DNA of 64,000 bases from Cytophagales bacterium (GCA_013299115.1 JAAFKA010000003.1:59384-123383); one strand, 5' to 3'; positions 25,240-34,422 are shown, numbered from the stretch's first letter. Program-made: numbers and translations. The notes: a model not told the origin generated them from the sequence alone.

Positions 25240-26265
25240 TTACTTTTTCGCACACTCCTGCTGCCACTTCCACGCCGACTCCATCATCTCTTTAATACCA
25301 AGTTTTGGTGTCCAGCCTAATATCTTTTCACTTTTGGAGGTATCGGAGTAAATGGCTGCTATATCTCCTGCTCGTCTGCTACCAATTTGGTAGTTGGGCG
25401 TCAATTTGGCAACGGCTACAAAAGCCTCAATAGCCTCCAAAACTGTTACGCCTTTGCCCGAACCTAAGTTGAAAATATCAAAATTGGTGGTATTTTGGTG
25501 GTTTAAGAGGTAGTTGAGAGCCAAAATATGGGCATGGGCAATGTCCGTAACGTGAACATAATCTCGCAAAGCAGACCCATCTCTGGTGGGGTAATCACTA
25601 CCAAAAACTGTAAACTTTTCCTGCAAACCAATGGCAGTGCGGGTGATGACAGGCACTAAGTTGGTCGGAGGATTAATAGGGTCTTCGCCGTTTAAGCCTG
25701 AAATATGCGCACCTACGGGGTTAAAATACCGCAAAGCTATGGCTTGAATTTGGTTATTTCGAACAAAATCTTTTATCATTTCCTCGCCTATCTGTTTGGT
25801 GTAGGCATAGGGAGATTCGGCTTTTTGCAAAGGCGTATTTTCTGTAACAGGCAACTGCTGCACACTGCCGTAAACCGAACAAGAGGACGAAAAAATAAAA
25901 TGATTGACCTTATATTCTTCGCAACAAGCCAATAAATTAGCCAACGAATTTATATTATTTTCATAATACAACAAAGGATTGGCTACTGATTCGGGTACAG
26001 ATTTGAGGGCTGCAAAGTGTATAACTCCTTGTAAATCAGGGTATTGTTGAAAAAAGTTATCAACAGCCACCTTGTCGCAAAGGTCTAAGGTCTGGTGTGC
26101 TACGGTTTGCCCTGTAATTTGTTGAATCCGTTGCAGCGTAGTTGCACTCGAATTGGAAAGGTTATCTATTGAGAGAACCTCAAAGTTGGTTTGGGTCAGT
26201 AGTTCTATAATGGTGTGAGAGCCAATATAACCGCAACCTCCTGTAACTAAAATTTTTTTTTTCAT
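25240..26265 (-). CDS. galE: UDP-glucose 4-epimerase
   Basis: GalE interconverts UDP-glucose and UDP-galactose with bound NAD, feeding galactose metabolism and polysaccharide synthesis. The ATG at 26265 gives MKKKILVTGGCGYIGSHT, the Rossmann glycine motif at the N-terminus; the longer ORF start at 26292 is not needed. The catalytic triad is visible in SSSCSVYG (Ser) and SPYAYTKQIGEEM (Tyr-X3-Lys, around residue 150). The end SAWKWQQECAKK and length (341) are normal for GalE. Confidence 0.95.
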   Translation of the reverse strand: MKKKILVTGGCGYIGSHTIIELLTQTNFEVLSIDNLSNSSATTLQRIQQITGQTVAHQTLDLCDKVAVDNFFQQYPDLQGVIHFAALKSVPESVANPLLYYENNINSLANLLACCEEYKVNHFIFSSSCSVYGSVQQLPVTENTPLQKAESPYAYTKQIGEEMIKDFVRNNQIQAIALRYFNPVGAHISGLNGEDPINPPTNLVPVITRTAIGLQEKFTVFGSDYPTRDGSALRDYVHVTDIAHAHILALNYLLNHQNTTNFDIFNLGSGKGVTVLEAIEAFVAVAKLTPNYQIGSRRAGDIAAIYSDTSKSEKILGWTPKLGIKEMMESAWKWQQECAKK

Positions 26266-26295
26266 TATCAATTCAATTTGTTTTTTACGCAAGCA

Positions 26296-26421
26296 TCATT
26301 TAGTGTGGTTTGATAGCACCAAACAGGTCTGCTTTGGCTCTGTCCATAAGTTAATGTAGTCTATGATAGCCACTGGTGAGGCTTGTCCATTGTGCCACCG
26401 AAAAATAATGTAAAATTTCTA
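26296..26421 (-). other. In-frame open stretch after the amber stop of the upstream gene
   Basis: The 309-residue protein gene ends in TAG at 26419-26421. In the same frame 40 sense codons follow before TGA at 26296-26298, reading KFYIIFRWHNGQASPVAI then IDYINLWTEPKQTCLVLS. The base composition is more coding-like than usual intergenic DNA here. It could be the original C-terminus cut off by a nonsense mutation, a readthrough extension, or an unrelated remnant. Confidence 0.3.
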
Positions 26422-27348
26422 CTTTCTTGCTATCTTATTTCGATGTTCTAAAAGTATTAAAACTCTTTCAGGGATTTCTTTTTCTGATTTTTCATCTCTT
26501 TGATAAGGTTTTTCACTCCTTTTACTATGAACTAAATGATAGGCGTGGTATTGATTTTGTGGAGTATCATTTTCATATTCAAAACGAATATAACATTCAT
26601 TTTTCTCATCAAAGTTGATAAGATATGCTTTTGCACGTTTATCTCCAATAGCCTTTAATAACAAACTTGCTGCGTGTTTTTTATCTCCATTTAAAAGAGG
26701 AGATTTATCAGGTCTATAATCTTTGTGTTCCTCTATATGTCTATTATCGTCAAAAGTGTAATTTCTTGTAAGCCTGTTTTTTTCAAACCATTCTTCCAAA
26801 CTTTGAAAATCTGTAGCATAGTCAATAACAACAAATTGAGGTAAACTTAGCTTACTTTCTAAACTACTATCTTTGAAAGTAGAAATAAAATTGCGGTTAA
26901 ATTGTGGGTGTGTAAGTATGTTGATGAGTAAATATTTTTCATTGGTTTTATCAGCACTAACAAGTTTTCTTTCGGTTATTTCCTTAAAAATATCCGAAAA
27001 ATTGTTAGACAATTCTCTATTATCAAAATTCCACAGACCATAATAGGTATGTTCGTTTATGCTAAAAGAAGGTTTTAATGTAGTATCTTTTGCTTTTTCT
27101 AACAACTGATAAACTCTTAAATCTGGACTTTGAAAATCGTAAGCCTCATCACAATCAGCCACTACCTTAATGTTTTCTGCAAAAACATCTAAATTTGCTC
27201 CGTCATAATAAAGTTCTGTACCTTTTTCACAATCTGCCCTCATAATAAGTATGGCTAACTCTTCTAAGAAATTATCAACGTCTTTTACAGTGTGGACGTA
27301 TTCATCTATATTTTTAGGAAAATGTAAGTAAATATGAAATTTATCCAT
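26419..27348 (-). CDS. Unknown partner of a DUF3696-like ATPase (309 aa)
   Basis: I do not recognise this protein. It is soluble and charged, with no signal or membrane segment. N-terminal features include FLEELAILIMRADCEKGTEL; the middle has QFVVIDYATDFQSLEEWF and the C-terminal third has LLKAIGDKRAKAYLINFD and YHAYHLVHSKRSEKPYQRD. It overlaps the upstream ATPase gene by 8 bases, a sign of translational coupling and of a two-protein system. ATPase-plus-effector pairs of this layout (for example AriA-AriB of PARIS) are common in phage defence, but that role is inference only. Its stop is an amber codon followed by 40 more in-frame codons. Confidence 0.6.
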   Translation of the reverse strand: MDKFHIYLHFPKNIDEYVHTVKDVDNFLEELAILIMRADCEKGTELYYDGANLDVFAENIKVVADCDEAYDFQSPDLRVYQLLEKAKDTTLKPSFSINEHTYYGLWNFDNRELSNNFSDIFKEITERKLVSADKTNEKYLLINILTHPQFNRNFISTFKDSSLESKLSLPQFVVIDYATDFQSLEEWFEKNRLTRNYTFDDNRHIEEHKDYRPDKSPLLNGDKKHAASLLLKAIGDKRAKAYLINFDEKNECYIRFEYENDTPQNQYHAYHLVHSKRSEKPYQRDEKSEKEIPERVLILLEHRNKIARK

Positions 27349-28519
27349 TGCTCTCTCTATGATTATTTTTCATTAAATATCTTAAATCTTTACCAAATTG
27401 GTCAAAAAAACCAACGGGTGCTTTATATATCTTACCATTTTCAGAAACCTCAACCTCCATTGCTTTTGCTGCACGTGTTTCTTCCTCTCTCTCAAAATAC
27501 CAAATCTTTACATTATTTCTATCAATCCCTTTATGTTCTGTTTCAAATTTTTTGCACTGCACTAATACACCATTAAGAATATGGTCAGAATGTGTTTCTA
27601 TAATAATTTGAATACCTGCTTGGGCTGCAATACACAATAATTCAGCTAATTTAGCTTGTCCGTAGGGGTGCAAGTGTGCTTCGGGATTTTCAATAATGAT
27701 TAAACTACCTTTTTTGGCGTACAAAATTGCCACAATAATTGGCAAAGAATAGGAAATACCAAAACCTACATTTTTAGAGGAAAAACCGTCTTCTTTTTTT
27801 GTTTGCTTATCTGAACTATCAAATCTGTATTTGATTTCATAGCCACCACCCACTTTTTTAGGGTGAACTTGAATTCCTTTACTAATCTCTTTTTCCCACG
27901 CCGTAACTTGAAAAAGCAACGTAGTATTTTCTCTATAATTAGGATGTAGCAATACGTCTGTTACATTTTCATTTTGGTATTTGTATAAAAAGTGAGCCGT
28001 TAATTCTGCACGTCCCTCCATTACAGATAATTGCTTTTCGCTATCTACTACATAATCATTCGACTCATATTTAGCTTCTCTTGCTGCACTGATATACTGA
28101 AAATCACTATTAAACAAGGAGAATGTAGCGAAATTATCTTTAATGATGTTAAATGTTTCACTTGTATTTAACTTGTTGTTGCTTGCAAGGTCTAAAAAAT
28201 CTTTTGTAGATTTATTTTGAACATCAAAACTCCATTTCAATATTTTATTCTCAGCTATCAATTCTATTCCTATTTTATCATTTTTTTTTGCAAGTTGAAA
28301 CAAAGCATCTTTGCCATTACCAACATAACATAAAGGTTTGTTTAAACTCAAACCTTTGTTAAGTTGTTCTTTTTGGTAAGTTTGACGTAATAGCAATAAG
28401 CTTTGTATCATTGACGATTTGCCCACACCATTCTGTCCACACAATAAAGTCAAGTTTCCTAAACTTATTTGTGTGTCTTTATGGTTTTTAAAGTTTTGCA
28501 AGTGTATTTTTTGTACCAT
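27341..28519 (-). CDS. AAA family ATPase, DUF3696-like
   Basis: The 392-residue protein starts MVQKIHLQNFKNHKDTQISL and has a Walker A motif, CGQNGVGKSSMIQ, near residue 30; LIIIENPEAHLHPYGQAKLA near residue 270 is the Walker B with D-loop, and IIIETHSDHILNGV is the ABC/OLD-type switch. The C-terminal KAPVGFFDQFGKDLRYLM resembles the DUF3696 tail. It is a single ATPase head with a small coiled-coil insertion, as in OLD- and AriA-like proteins. It is translationally coupled to the 309-residue unknown gene. A -7 box lies at 28558-28565. Confidence 0.82.
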   Translation of the reverse strand: MVQKIHLQNFKNHKDTQISLGNLTLLCGQNGVGKSSMIQSLLLLRQTYQKEQLNKGLSLNKPLCYVGNGKDALFQLAKKNDKIGIELIAENKILKWSFDVQNKSTKDFLDLASNNKLNTSETFNIIKDNFATFSLFNSDFQYISAAREAKYESNDYVVDSEKQLSVMEGRAELTAHFLYKYQNENVTDVLLHPNYRENTTLLFQVTAWEKEISKGIQVHPKKVGGGYEIKYRFDSSDKQTKKEDGFSSKNVGFGISYSLPIIVAILYAKKGSLIIIENPEAHLHPYGQAKLAELLCIAAQAGIQIIIETHSDHILNGVLVQCKKFETEHKGIDRNNVKIWYFEREEETRAAKAMEVEVSENGKIYKAPVGFFDQFGKDLRYLMKNNHRESNG

Positions 28520-28557
28520 TACAGCGTAGTTTTATATTTTTTAGTTTGTATCGCATA

Positions 28558-28565
28558 CAAAGATA
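28558..28565 (-). promoter_or_regulatory. -7 box of the ATPase-partner operon
   Basis: TATCTTTG, 38 bases before the ATPase start at 28519. No clear -33 TTG is present. Confidence 0.5.
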
Positions 28566-28640
28566 CTAAAAAATATTATTTCATAGCATCTTTGTAAATT
28601 TTACAACTCCCTCCTCGCAAAAGTGCTTTTAAGCTTTAAT

Positions 28641-31334
28641 CTACTCGTGCATAGTTTGCAATTTTTCTTCTAACAAGTCCTTCACTTTCAGCGACATCTG
28701 TTTGACTATTTCGTGTTGTCGGGCTGTTTCTCCGCTTTTTTCGGTTACAAAATCTCCCAGTTTGTGCTGCTGTTGGTACAGATTTTCTAAAGACAATATC
28801 ATCATCGTGGATTTTATTTTGTGGTTTAGCGAATGAATTTCGGTAGCTTTGCTTTCTGCCACTAATAGATTCATTTCCTGCACATAATCAGCCATTTGTT
28901 TAATATAAAGTTGCAACAGTTCACGTCCAAAACTGCTTTCTCCCATTGTTATTTTTTCAAAATTAGCAAAGTTTATACGCTGCACAGTTTCAGTAGCATA
29001 GTTGCTTGTTTCTTGTGTAGCAAGCGGAGTATCAATGATGGTAAATTTTGTTTGCTGCTTTTGCGAATATTTTGCTATGATTCTATATAAAACTTGTGGC
29101 TCAAAAGGTTTCATCAAAAACTCATTGATACCTATGGTTTCCAACTTAAACCTCCCTGCACTCAGTACAGAGGCAGTCAAGGCTATAATAGGCAACTGTT
29201 TAAAATAGTCGTCTTCGGCAGGTAGTTCTCTTATGGTTTTGGTGGCTTCGTAGCCGTCTATGATGGGCATGTGCAAGTCCATAAAAATCATATCGTAGCT
29301 GCGTTGTTGCACTTTTTGAATTGCCTCTTGCCCATTTTCTGCAAAATCATAGCTTACTTTCCACTTGTTAAAGAAACGGCTTATCACAAAACGGTTGGCA
29401 TCGTTGTCTTCGGCTACCAATACTTTTACGCCTTGCAAGTCTTCGGGCAGGGCAGTCAGACTATCTTGCATCGTGTTGGGTATGTGCGTAAGGCTGCTGC
29501 GTTGGTAGGGCAGGGTAAAATAAAACGTAGAACCCTCGCCTACTTTCGATTGCACTTGTAATTTTCCGCCTTGCAACTCCACCAAATTTTGGGAAATAGT
29601 CAGCCCAAGCCCTGTACCGCCATATTTGCGTGTGGTTTCGGCAGTGGCTTGCGTAAAACTCTCAAAAATATTGTTAATTCTTTCAGGCGGAATTCCTATG
29701 CCTGTGTCTTGCACACTAAACTCCACTTGCACCTCGTTTTGCTTTTCGTTCACTAAGTTGGCAATCATTGTAACAGTGCCTTTGCTTGTAAATTTAATGG
29801 CATTACTCACCAAATTCGTAAGCACTTGGGTTAGTTTGGTGGGGTCGCCAATGAGGTAAGGAATAGCAGAATCTAAGTCGGTTTTTAAGATAATTCCTTT
29901 TTCTTTGGCGTTGTATTGGTAAATATTGGCAATATTTTTAACCACTTCAGGCAAACTAAAATCTATTTGTTCGAATACAATTTTGCCTGCCTCTATCTTA
30001 GAAAAATCCAAAATATCGTTAATCAACAGCAATAAATTTTTGGCTGCCGACTGCAAAACACTCAAATATTCAGTTTGGTGAGGTTGAGGATTTTCTTGCA
30101 AGAGCAAACTCGTCATACCAATTACGGCATTCATTGGAGTCCGAATTTCGTGGCTCATCGTAGAGATAAACTGTTCTTTGATATGCACAGAGGCTTCGGC
30201 TACTTCTTTTGCTTTTACCAATTCATCTTGGGCTTTTTTCTGCTCCGTAATGTCCCACACCACGCCAATTACTCTGGTCATCACCTTCAACGAATTGTAT
30301 TCTATCTGCCCTTCGCAACGTATCAAAATTTCTTGCTTGTCTTTTCGCAAAACTCTACATTCTATAAACCCTGCTTTTTTATTGCGAATATAACTCCAAA
30401 CAATTTTCATAGTTTCTGCCCTGTCGTCGGGGTGAATCACTTGCAAAAAACTTGAATCAGTTGGCTCAAATTCATTGGGAGTATAGCCTAAGAGTTTATA
30501 CAGTTGTTCTGACCAAACAATTTTATTGTCTATGGTGTTCCACTCCCAACTTCCCATTTTGGCTATTTCTTGTGCCTTGCTCAAAATAGTTTCACTTTTG
30601 CGGAGTTTTTCCTCCGCCAATTTGATAGGCGTAATGTCATTGACCACGCCCACCATACGCACCACCTGCCCCGCCTCGTTTTTGAAATGCGTGGCTCGAC
30701 AATAGACATATACTGTGCTGTTATTTTTGTGGTAATAGCGTTGCAACACCTCAAAGGTAGGCACTTGCCCTGTGTTATAGTCTTTTATGAGTTGCAGCGT
30801 AGTTTTCAGGTCTTCCTCGTGAATGATATTTTGCCAAGTCGTTACATCATTATACAGTTCATCGTCAGTATAGCCCATAATTTCTTTCCAACGCGGCGAA
30901 TAATACATAGTCCCCTTCTCCAAATTCCAATCCCAGATGCCATCGTCTAAAACTTGCTTGTTGATAATATGGTCAAGCGAAGTATTGTTTTCTAATAAAT
31001 TGGTATGATGAGCCGAAAAAATAAATTCGTGGCTGCACTTGGCATAAATAAAATTGTTAATATGTTGGTGATGCCAATAGCAATTTATGGCTTTACCTTT
31101 GTGGCGAAGGGTAAGCAAAAAATTATCACATTGCTTGTCTGCCAAATGGCTTTTGAGAGAAGTATGGTAAGACGGCGTAACAAAATCTGTAAACTCTTTG
31201 CCCACTACATCTGCCACTTCACAAGCTAACAAAGCACAAAACGACGTATTGACCGACAAAACCATGCCCTGCGAATTGAGGACACAAAGTTTTTCGGGGG
31301 CAGTCATAAAAAGTTGTTCGTACAATGAAAGCAT
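28641..31334 (-). CDS. Hybrid sensor histidine kinase with PAS, REC and HPt domains
   Basis: A 897-residue soluble phosphorelay kinase starting at the ATG at 31334 (MLSLYEQLFMTAPEKL). Three PAS domains (about 10-110, 125-240, 250-365) precede HisKA with FISTMSHEIRTPMNAVIGMT (His 395), HATPase_c (NLVSNAIKFTS, DTGIGIP, GGTGLGLTIS), a receiver (VAEDND and MDLHMPIIDGY, Asp 686; KPF Lys present) and a C-terminal HPt domain (SLNHKIKSTMMIL, His 838). All phospho-sites for a His-Asp-His relay are in one chain, so a separate response regulator should receive the phosphate; none is adjacent. The signal is unknown. Confidence 0.93.
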   Translation of the reverse strand: MLSLYEQLFMTAPEKLCVLNSQGMVLSVNTSFCALLACEVADVVGKEFTDFVTPSYHTSLKSHLADKQCDNFLLTLRHKGKAINCYWHHQHINNFIYAKCSHEFIFSAHHTNLLENNTSLDHIINKQVLDDGIWDWNLEKGTMYYSPRWKEIMGYTDDELYNDVTTWQNIIHEEDLKTTLQLIKDYNTGQVPTFEVLQRYYHKNNSTVYVYCRATHFKNEAGQVVRMVGVVNDITPIKLAEEKLRKSETILSKAQEIAKMGSWEWNTIDNKIVWSEQLYKLLGYTPNEFEPTDSSFLQVIHPDDRAETMKIVWSYIRNKKAGFIECRVLRKDKQEILIRCEGQIEYNSLKVMTRVIGVVWDITEQKKAQDELVKAKEVAEASVHIKEQFISTMSHEIRTPMNAVIGMTSLLLQENPQPHQTEYLSVLQSAAKNLLLLINDILDFSKIEAGKIVFEQIDFSLPEVVKNIANIYQYNAKEKGIILKTDLDSAIPYLIGDPTKLTQVLTNLVSNAIKFTSKGTVTMIANLVNEKQNEVQVEFSVQDTGIGIPPERINNIFESFTQATAETTRKYGGTGLGLTISQNLVELQGGKLQVQSKVGEGSTFYFTLPYQRSSLTHIPNTMQDSLTALPEDLQGVKVLVAEDNDANRFVISRFFNKWKVSYDFAENGQEAIQKVQQRSYDMIFMDLHMPIIDGYEATKTIRELPAEDDYFKQLPIIALTASVLSAGRFKLETIGINEFLMKPFEPQVLYRIIAKYSQKQQTKFTIIDTPLATQETSNYATETVQRINFANFEKITMGESSFGRELLQLYIKQMADYVQEMNLLVAESKATEIHSLNHKIKSTMMILSLENLYQQQHKLGDFVTEKSGETARQHEIVKQMSLKVKDLLEEKLQTMHE

Positions 31335-31502
31335 AGCTACCAAAGGCAATTAAACAAAGTTGTGCTTTTATTTTGTAAAATCACAATGTTATGAAAAAAA
31401 TAGAAAACAAAACTATAAAATTGGATTAATATTAACAATAATACTGAAAAAGATAGTAAAAAGTTATACATTCGTGAAAGATAAACCAACTTTTTTTGCA
31501 AA

Positions 31503-32165
31503 ATGAAAAATCTACTATTCGGTATTTATTTTTTGGTGGCTTTGGTAGCTTGCAACAAACAGCCAACTGCCCAAGAAACCCAACAAAACAACGCCCCTGC
31601 TAATCAACAGGAAACGCAGCCCAAGTCCACCGAAACAGCCCAAACAACGGCATTGCTATTGACTATCAACCGCAATGGCGGCGTGTTTGCCACCATAGAG
31701 TCTGAAAACGACAAGGCTGTTATCCGTTATGAAAACCAGACAATTTGGGTGCATCGCAGAAAAGACGACAAACGAAAAGCTGAAAGCAACGGCACTATCA
31801 TAGCCGAAATCAAATACAAAGAAGAAGGTTTTAAACTCCGCACCGCAGAAGGCAACCTGAAATGGAAGGTAAAAATTAATGCTGAAAAAGTCAAAATTAG
31901 TGATAATGAGGAAAATAACAATCCTTTTGAGATAAAAATTGACAAGGACAAAAATACTGCAAAAGTAAAACGCAACGAAACCGAAATTGCAAAGGCTACT
32001 TTGCAAAATAACCAACTTAAAATAACAGCCAACAACCTCACTTTTGAATTTGGTGTAGCACCTCATCAGGCAGAGCAGGCACTCTACGCTGCGGTTTTGG
32101 GCATAGAAACTATTGCAGTGCAAGACAGGCTGCTGTTGTTGGTGGAGTTGTTGAAAATAGAATGA
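31503..32165 (+). CDS. Lipoprotein of unknown function (220 aa)
   Basis: A lipoprotein signal (MKNLLFGIYFLVALVAC, Cys 17) is followed by a Gln/Thr/Pro-rich linker (about 20-50) and a charged beta-rich domain of alternating Lys/Glu strands (ENDKAVIRYENQTIWVHRRK). The C-terminus (HQAEQALYAAVLGIETIA, then LLLLVELLKIE) is helical. I do not know this family. It is followed 30 bases later by the promoter of the HAD gene, so it is transcribed alone. Confidence 0.72.
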   Translation: MKNLLFGIYFLVALVACNKQPTAQETQQNNAPANQQETQPKSTETAQTTALLLTINRNGGVFATIESENDKAVIRYENQTIWVHRRKDDKRKAESNGTIIAEIKYKEEGFKLRTAEGNLKWKVKINAEKVKISDNEENNNPFEIKIDKDKNTAKVKRNETEIAKATLQNNQLKITANNLTFEFGVAPHQAEQALYAAVLGIETIAVQDRLLLLVELLKIE

Positions 32166-32172
32166 TACTTGT

Positions 32173-32203
32173 TTGTGTACCACACAATTATTCATTATCT
32201 TTG
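32173..32203 (+). promoter_or_regulatory. Promoter of the HAD hydrolase gene
   Basis: TTG (32173-32175, part of TTTG), 20-base spacer, TATCTTTG (32196-32203). The TTG start codon at 32218 follows after 14 bases, so the leader is very short. Confidence 0.65.
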
Positions 32204-32217
32204 CATACTAAACCAAC

Positions 32218-32868
32218 TTGACTACAACCTTGTTAGCACAGCGACAACCCGATGAGCAGCCCTGCACTGCCCCCACCAGCAAAGTCTTGGTTCTGTTTGA
32301 TTTTGATGGTACATTGACCAAAAAAGACACCTTATCGGAGTTTATTCGTTTCTTTTGCAAAAAAGAGGCAAAAAAATATTGGACTTTTTTTCAATATGCA
32401 CCCATTTGGCTTTTTAAAAAATTAGGTTTCATCTCTAACCAACGAGCAAGACGCAAGCTAATTGCTCTTTATTTTGGTGGAGTTCCTATAGAAAAATTGG
32501 AAAAAGTTGCTAATGAATTTTCTCTCTATAAATTGCCTCAACTCCTAAAACCACAAGCCTACGAAAAACTTTTGTGGCATTTGAAACAGGAACACGAGGT
32601 GGTGGTAGTTACGCCTACACCTTCTTTGTGGTTAGAGAGTTGGTGTAATCAACTACATATTCGGCTCATTGCCAGCGAATTAGAAGTACAAAAAGAAGTT
32701 TGCACAGGCAGATTGGCAACAAGGAACTGTAACGGGGCTGAGAAAGCACGCCGTATAAAGATTTTATTAGACATCGACGAATACAGTTGTATCTATGCTT
32801 ATGGCAAAAATAGAGGGGATAAACAGATGTTGCAATTAGCAAACGAAAGATTTTTAAGACGATACTAA
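32218..32868 (+). CDS. HAD-IB family phosphohydrolase
   Basis: A haloacid-dehalogenase-type phosphatase that forms an aspartyl-phosphate. LVLFDFDGTLTKKDTLSEF is motif I, with the nucleophile and acid Asp residues around residues 25-27; VVVVTPTP stands in the motif II region, with Thr where Ser/Thr is expected; KARRIKILLDID and YAYGKNRGDKQML hold motifs III and IV. In the last, GDK/R is the usual signature, though the canonical GDS Asp is shifted. It resembles HAD-IB (SerB-like) enzymes such as PgpP or YfhB. The likely start is TTG at 32218, just after a promoter. Confidence 0.8.
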   Translation: MTTTLLAQRQPDEQPCTAPTSKVLVLFDFDGTLTKKDTLSEFIRFFCKKEAKKYWTFFQYAPIWLFKKLGFISNQRARRKLIALYFGGVPIEKLEKVANEFSLYKLPQLLKPQAYEKLLWHLKQEHEVVVVTPTPSLWLESWCNQLHIRLIASELEVQKEVCTGRLATRNCNGAEKARRIKILLDIDEYSCIYAYGKNRGDKQMLQLANERFLRRY

Positions 32869-33016
32869 AATAATGACATAGAAAATATAGCATTGGAGGA
32901 AAGCTACACTGTCAAGTCAGGGAAATACTGTGCTGGGGATTACAACCCCGATACACTTTCGGTTGCAGTAACCGAAATCACTTTTAAAGAATTTATTTTA
33001 TAACTCAATCAATAAC

Positions 33017-33484
33017 ATGGCTAAAAAAATCAATTATTTTGCCGTTTTTAAGACCTCAAAAGGCACAATGGAAGCAGAACTCTACAATGATGATGCACCA
33101 TTGACTGTAAAAAACTTTATAGAACTGATAGAAAAAGGCTTCTATAATGGATTAACTTTTCATCGCGTCATTCCTAATTTTGTGATACAAGGTGGCTGTC
33201 CATTAGGCAACGGAAGAGGGGGACCTGGTTACACTATCAAATGCGAATTGGAAGGCAGTTTACAATACCACGACCGAGGAGTATTGTCTATGGCACACGC
33301 AGGACGAAATACAGGAGGCTCACAGTTTTTTATCTGCCACAGCCGCGACAATACTGCTCATTTAGACCGAAATCATACCTGTTTTGGCAAACTGACCAAA
33401 GGCGAAACTGTCTTAGACGATATAAGGCAAGGCGACAAAATTGATAGTGTGTCTATCAAAAGAGTGGAGATAGAGGAGGAATAA
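33017..33484 (+). CDS. Peptidyl-prolyl cis-trans isomerase, cyclophilin type
   Basis: A cytosolic cyclophilin (155 residues) that isomerises Xaa-Pro bonds during folding. FHRVIPNFVIQGGCPLGNG contains the catalytic Arg and the binding Phe and Gln, and NTGGSQFFICH is the second hallmark; the HLDRNHTCFGKL loop completes the site. There is no signal peptide, and it is a minimal single-domain form typical of bacteria. Two hairpins follow. A 148-base gap with hairpins separates it from the HAD gene. Confidence 0.95.
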   Translation: MAKKINYFAVFKTSKGTMEAELYNDDAPLTVKNFIELIEKGFYNGLTFHRVIPNFVIQGGCPLGNGRGGPGYTIKCELEGSLQYHDRGVLSMAHAGRNTGGSQFFICHSRDNTAHLDRNHTCFGKLTKGETVLDDIRQGDKIDSVSIKRVEIEEE

Positions 33485-33485
33485 C

Positions 33486-33520
33486 AAGTTTGAACAAAAC
33501 TTTGCTTTTGTTCAAAACTT
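33486..33520 (+). terminator. Terminator after the cyclophilin gene
   Basis: AAGTTTGAACAAAA pairs with TTTTGTTCAAAACTT (one extra base), starting 2 bases after the stop codon. Confidence 0.7.
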
Positions 33521-33579
33521 CCTGAAAAAGTCATTTCCTATGAAAATAGGTTTTTGCAACTACCTCATTATCAAGAATC

Positions 33580-33612
33580 AAACCTATAAGGTTTTAAAAA
33601 CCTTATAGGTTT
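33580..33612. terminator. Perfect 16-bp-arm hairpin between convergent genes
   Basis: AAACCTATAAGGTTTT and AAAACCTTATAGGTTT pair around one A, flanked by a T-run. It lies between the cyclophilin and the convergent 33637 gene and belongs to the AAACCT..AGGTTT family. Confidence 0.7.
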
Positions 33613-33636
33613 TTGAACACCCTCTAAGATTCCTAT

Positions 33637-34356
33637 CTAATTCAGATTCAGTGTTTCGCTAAAATCGTGGGAGAAAGAAGTGCGTTGTTTTTTGTAATTT
33701 ATCCGAATAAAGTCTGATAAAAATACAATCACTCGGTTGTAGTCCGAGTCAAGCTGCATAGGCACTTGCAAGAGGTATTCGTTTTTGGCTTTTTTGGTCA
33801 AAAAAATTTTTTTCTCTGCCACATATTTGCCTGTACTGTTCATAAAATAAATGAGAGAACTGCACAAAATTTCGTCATCTTGGGGTGCTATGACCGAAAA
33901 TTTTTTGTCGTTTTCTATCTTGATACTAAAAATAAGTTGGTCTTTGCGAGGTTTGGGCGTATTATTTTTGACTGTAATGGCAGGAATGGGCATAATGGTA
34001 GCCTCCAATTCTATGGTATCTATCAATTTTTTCAGAAACCTGTCGTAGATTTGCAACACCACCTTGTCGGCGAGGGGAATTATCTCAATTTTTCGTTCTC
34101 TTGCTATGTATGTAACCAATACGCTGGCGTCTTCGCTTTGAATTTCCAAACCCTGAAAATCTATCCTTGCTTTGTTGCCTACTGTCAAAAATACAATGTT
34201 GCGACAATTTACATAGACCTTCTCCACAGGTTGGCGTTGAGCATCTACCAACGTAAAGATTTCTGAACGAAGGGTAGTATGAGCCACACTTTTTGTGGGC
34301 AAGTGGGCTGCTAACCACGCCAAACATACAACAAAAAAATAGTTTCGAAAAGTCAT
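33637..34356 (-). CDS. Exported protein of unknown function (239 aa)
   Basis: A signal peptide (TFRNYFFVVCLAWLAAHLPT, likely cleavage after SVAH near residue 26) leads a beta-rich domain. It has strand-like stretches such as KVYVNCRNIVFLTVGNK and IPLADKVVLQIYDRFLKKL, then a second, more polar half with SLIYFMNSTGKYVAEKKIFL. This resembles GldM C-terminal or similar beta-sandwich repeats only loosely; I do not assign it. It lies between the cyclophilin and the restriction operon and is unrelated to both in orientation or function. Confidence 0.7.
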   Translation of the reverse strand: MTFRNYFFVVCLAWLAAHLPTKSVAHTTLRSEIFTLVDAQRQPVEKVYVNCRNIVFLTVGNKARIDFQGLEIQSEDASVLVTYIARERKIEIIPLADKVVLQIYDRFLKKLIDTIELEATIMPIPAITVKNNTPKPRKDQLIFSIKIENDKKFSVIAPQDDEILCSSLIYFMNSTGKYVAEKKIFLTKKAKNEYLLQVPMQLDSDYNRVIVFLSDFIRINYKKQRTSFSHDFSETLNLN

Positions 34357-34370
34357 AAGTCATTCAGTAT

Positions 34371-34388
34371 ATTCGCCTTCAGGCGAAT
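34371..34388 (-). terminator. Hairpin between the EcoRI-like operon and the next gene
   Basis: ATTCGCC and GGCGAAT pair around TTCA; it lies 35 bases after the endonuclease stop codon on the minus strand. Confidence 0.5.
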
Positions 34389-34422
34389 GTTTGAGATAAT
34401 GCGTAGTATAATTAGCTTTCTA

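Noticed and set aside
25071..25253. 60-codon minus-strand ORF
   Set aside because: It consists mainly of inverted-repeat DNA between two genes, with no promoter or conserved features.
26230..26300. Longer galE start at 26292
   Set aside because: The conserved N-terminus begins at the ATG at 26265; the extra nine residues are not conserved in the family.
32869..33003. 44 in-frame codons after the HAD hydrolase stop
   Set aside because: The frame is open to 33003, but the sequence is explained by two hairpins and has no recognisable protein similarity; chance is the simpler account.
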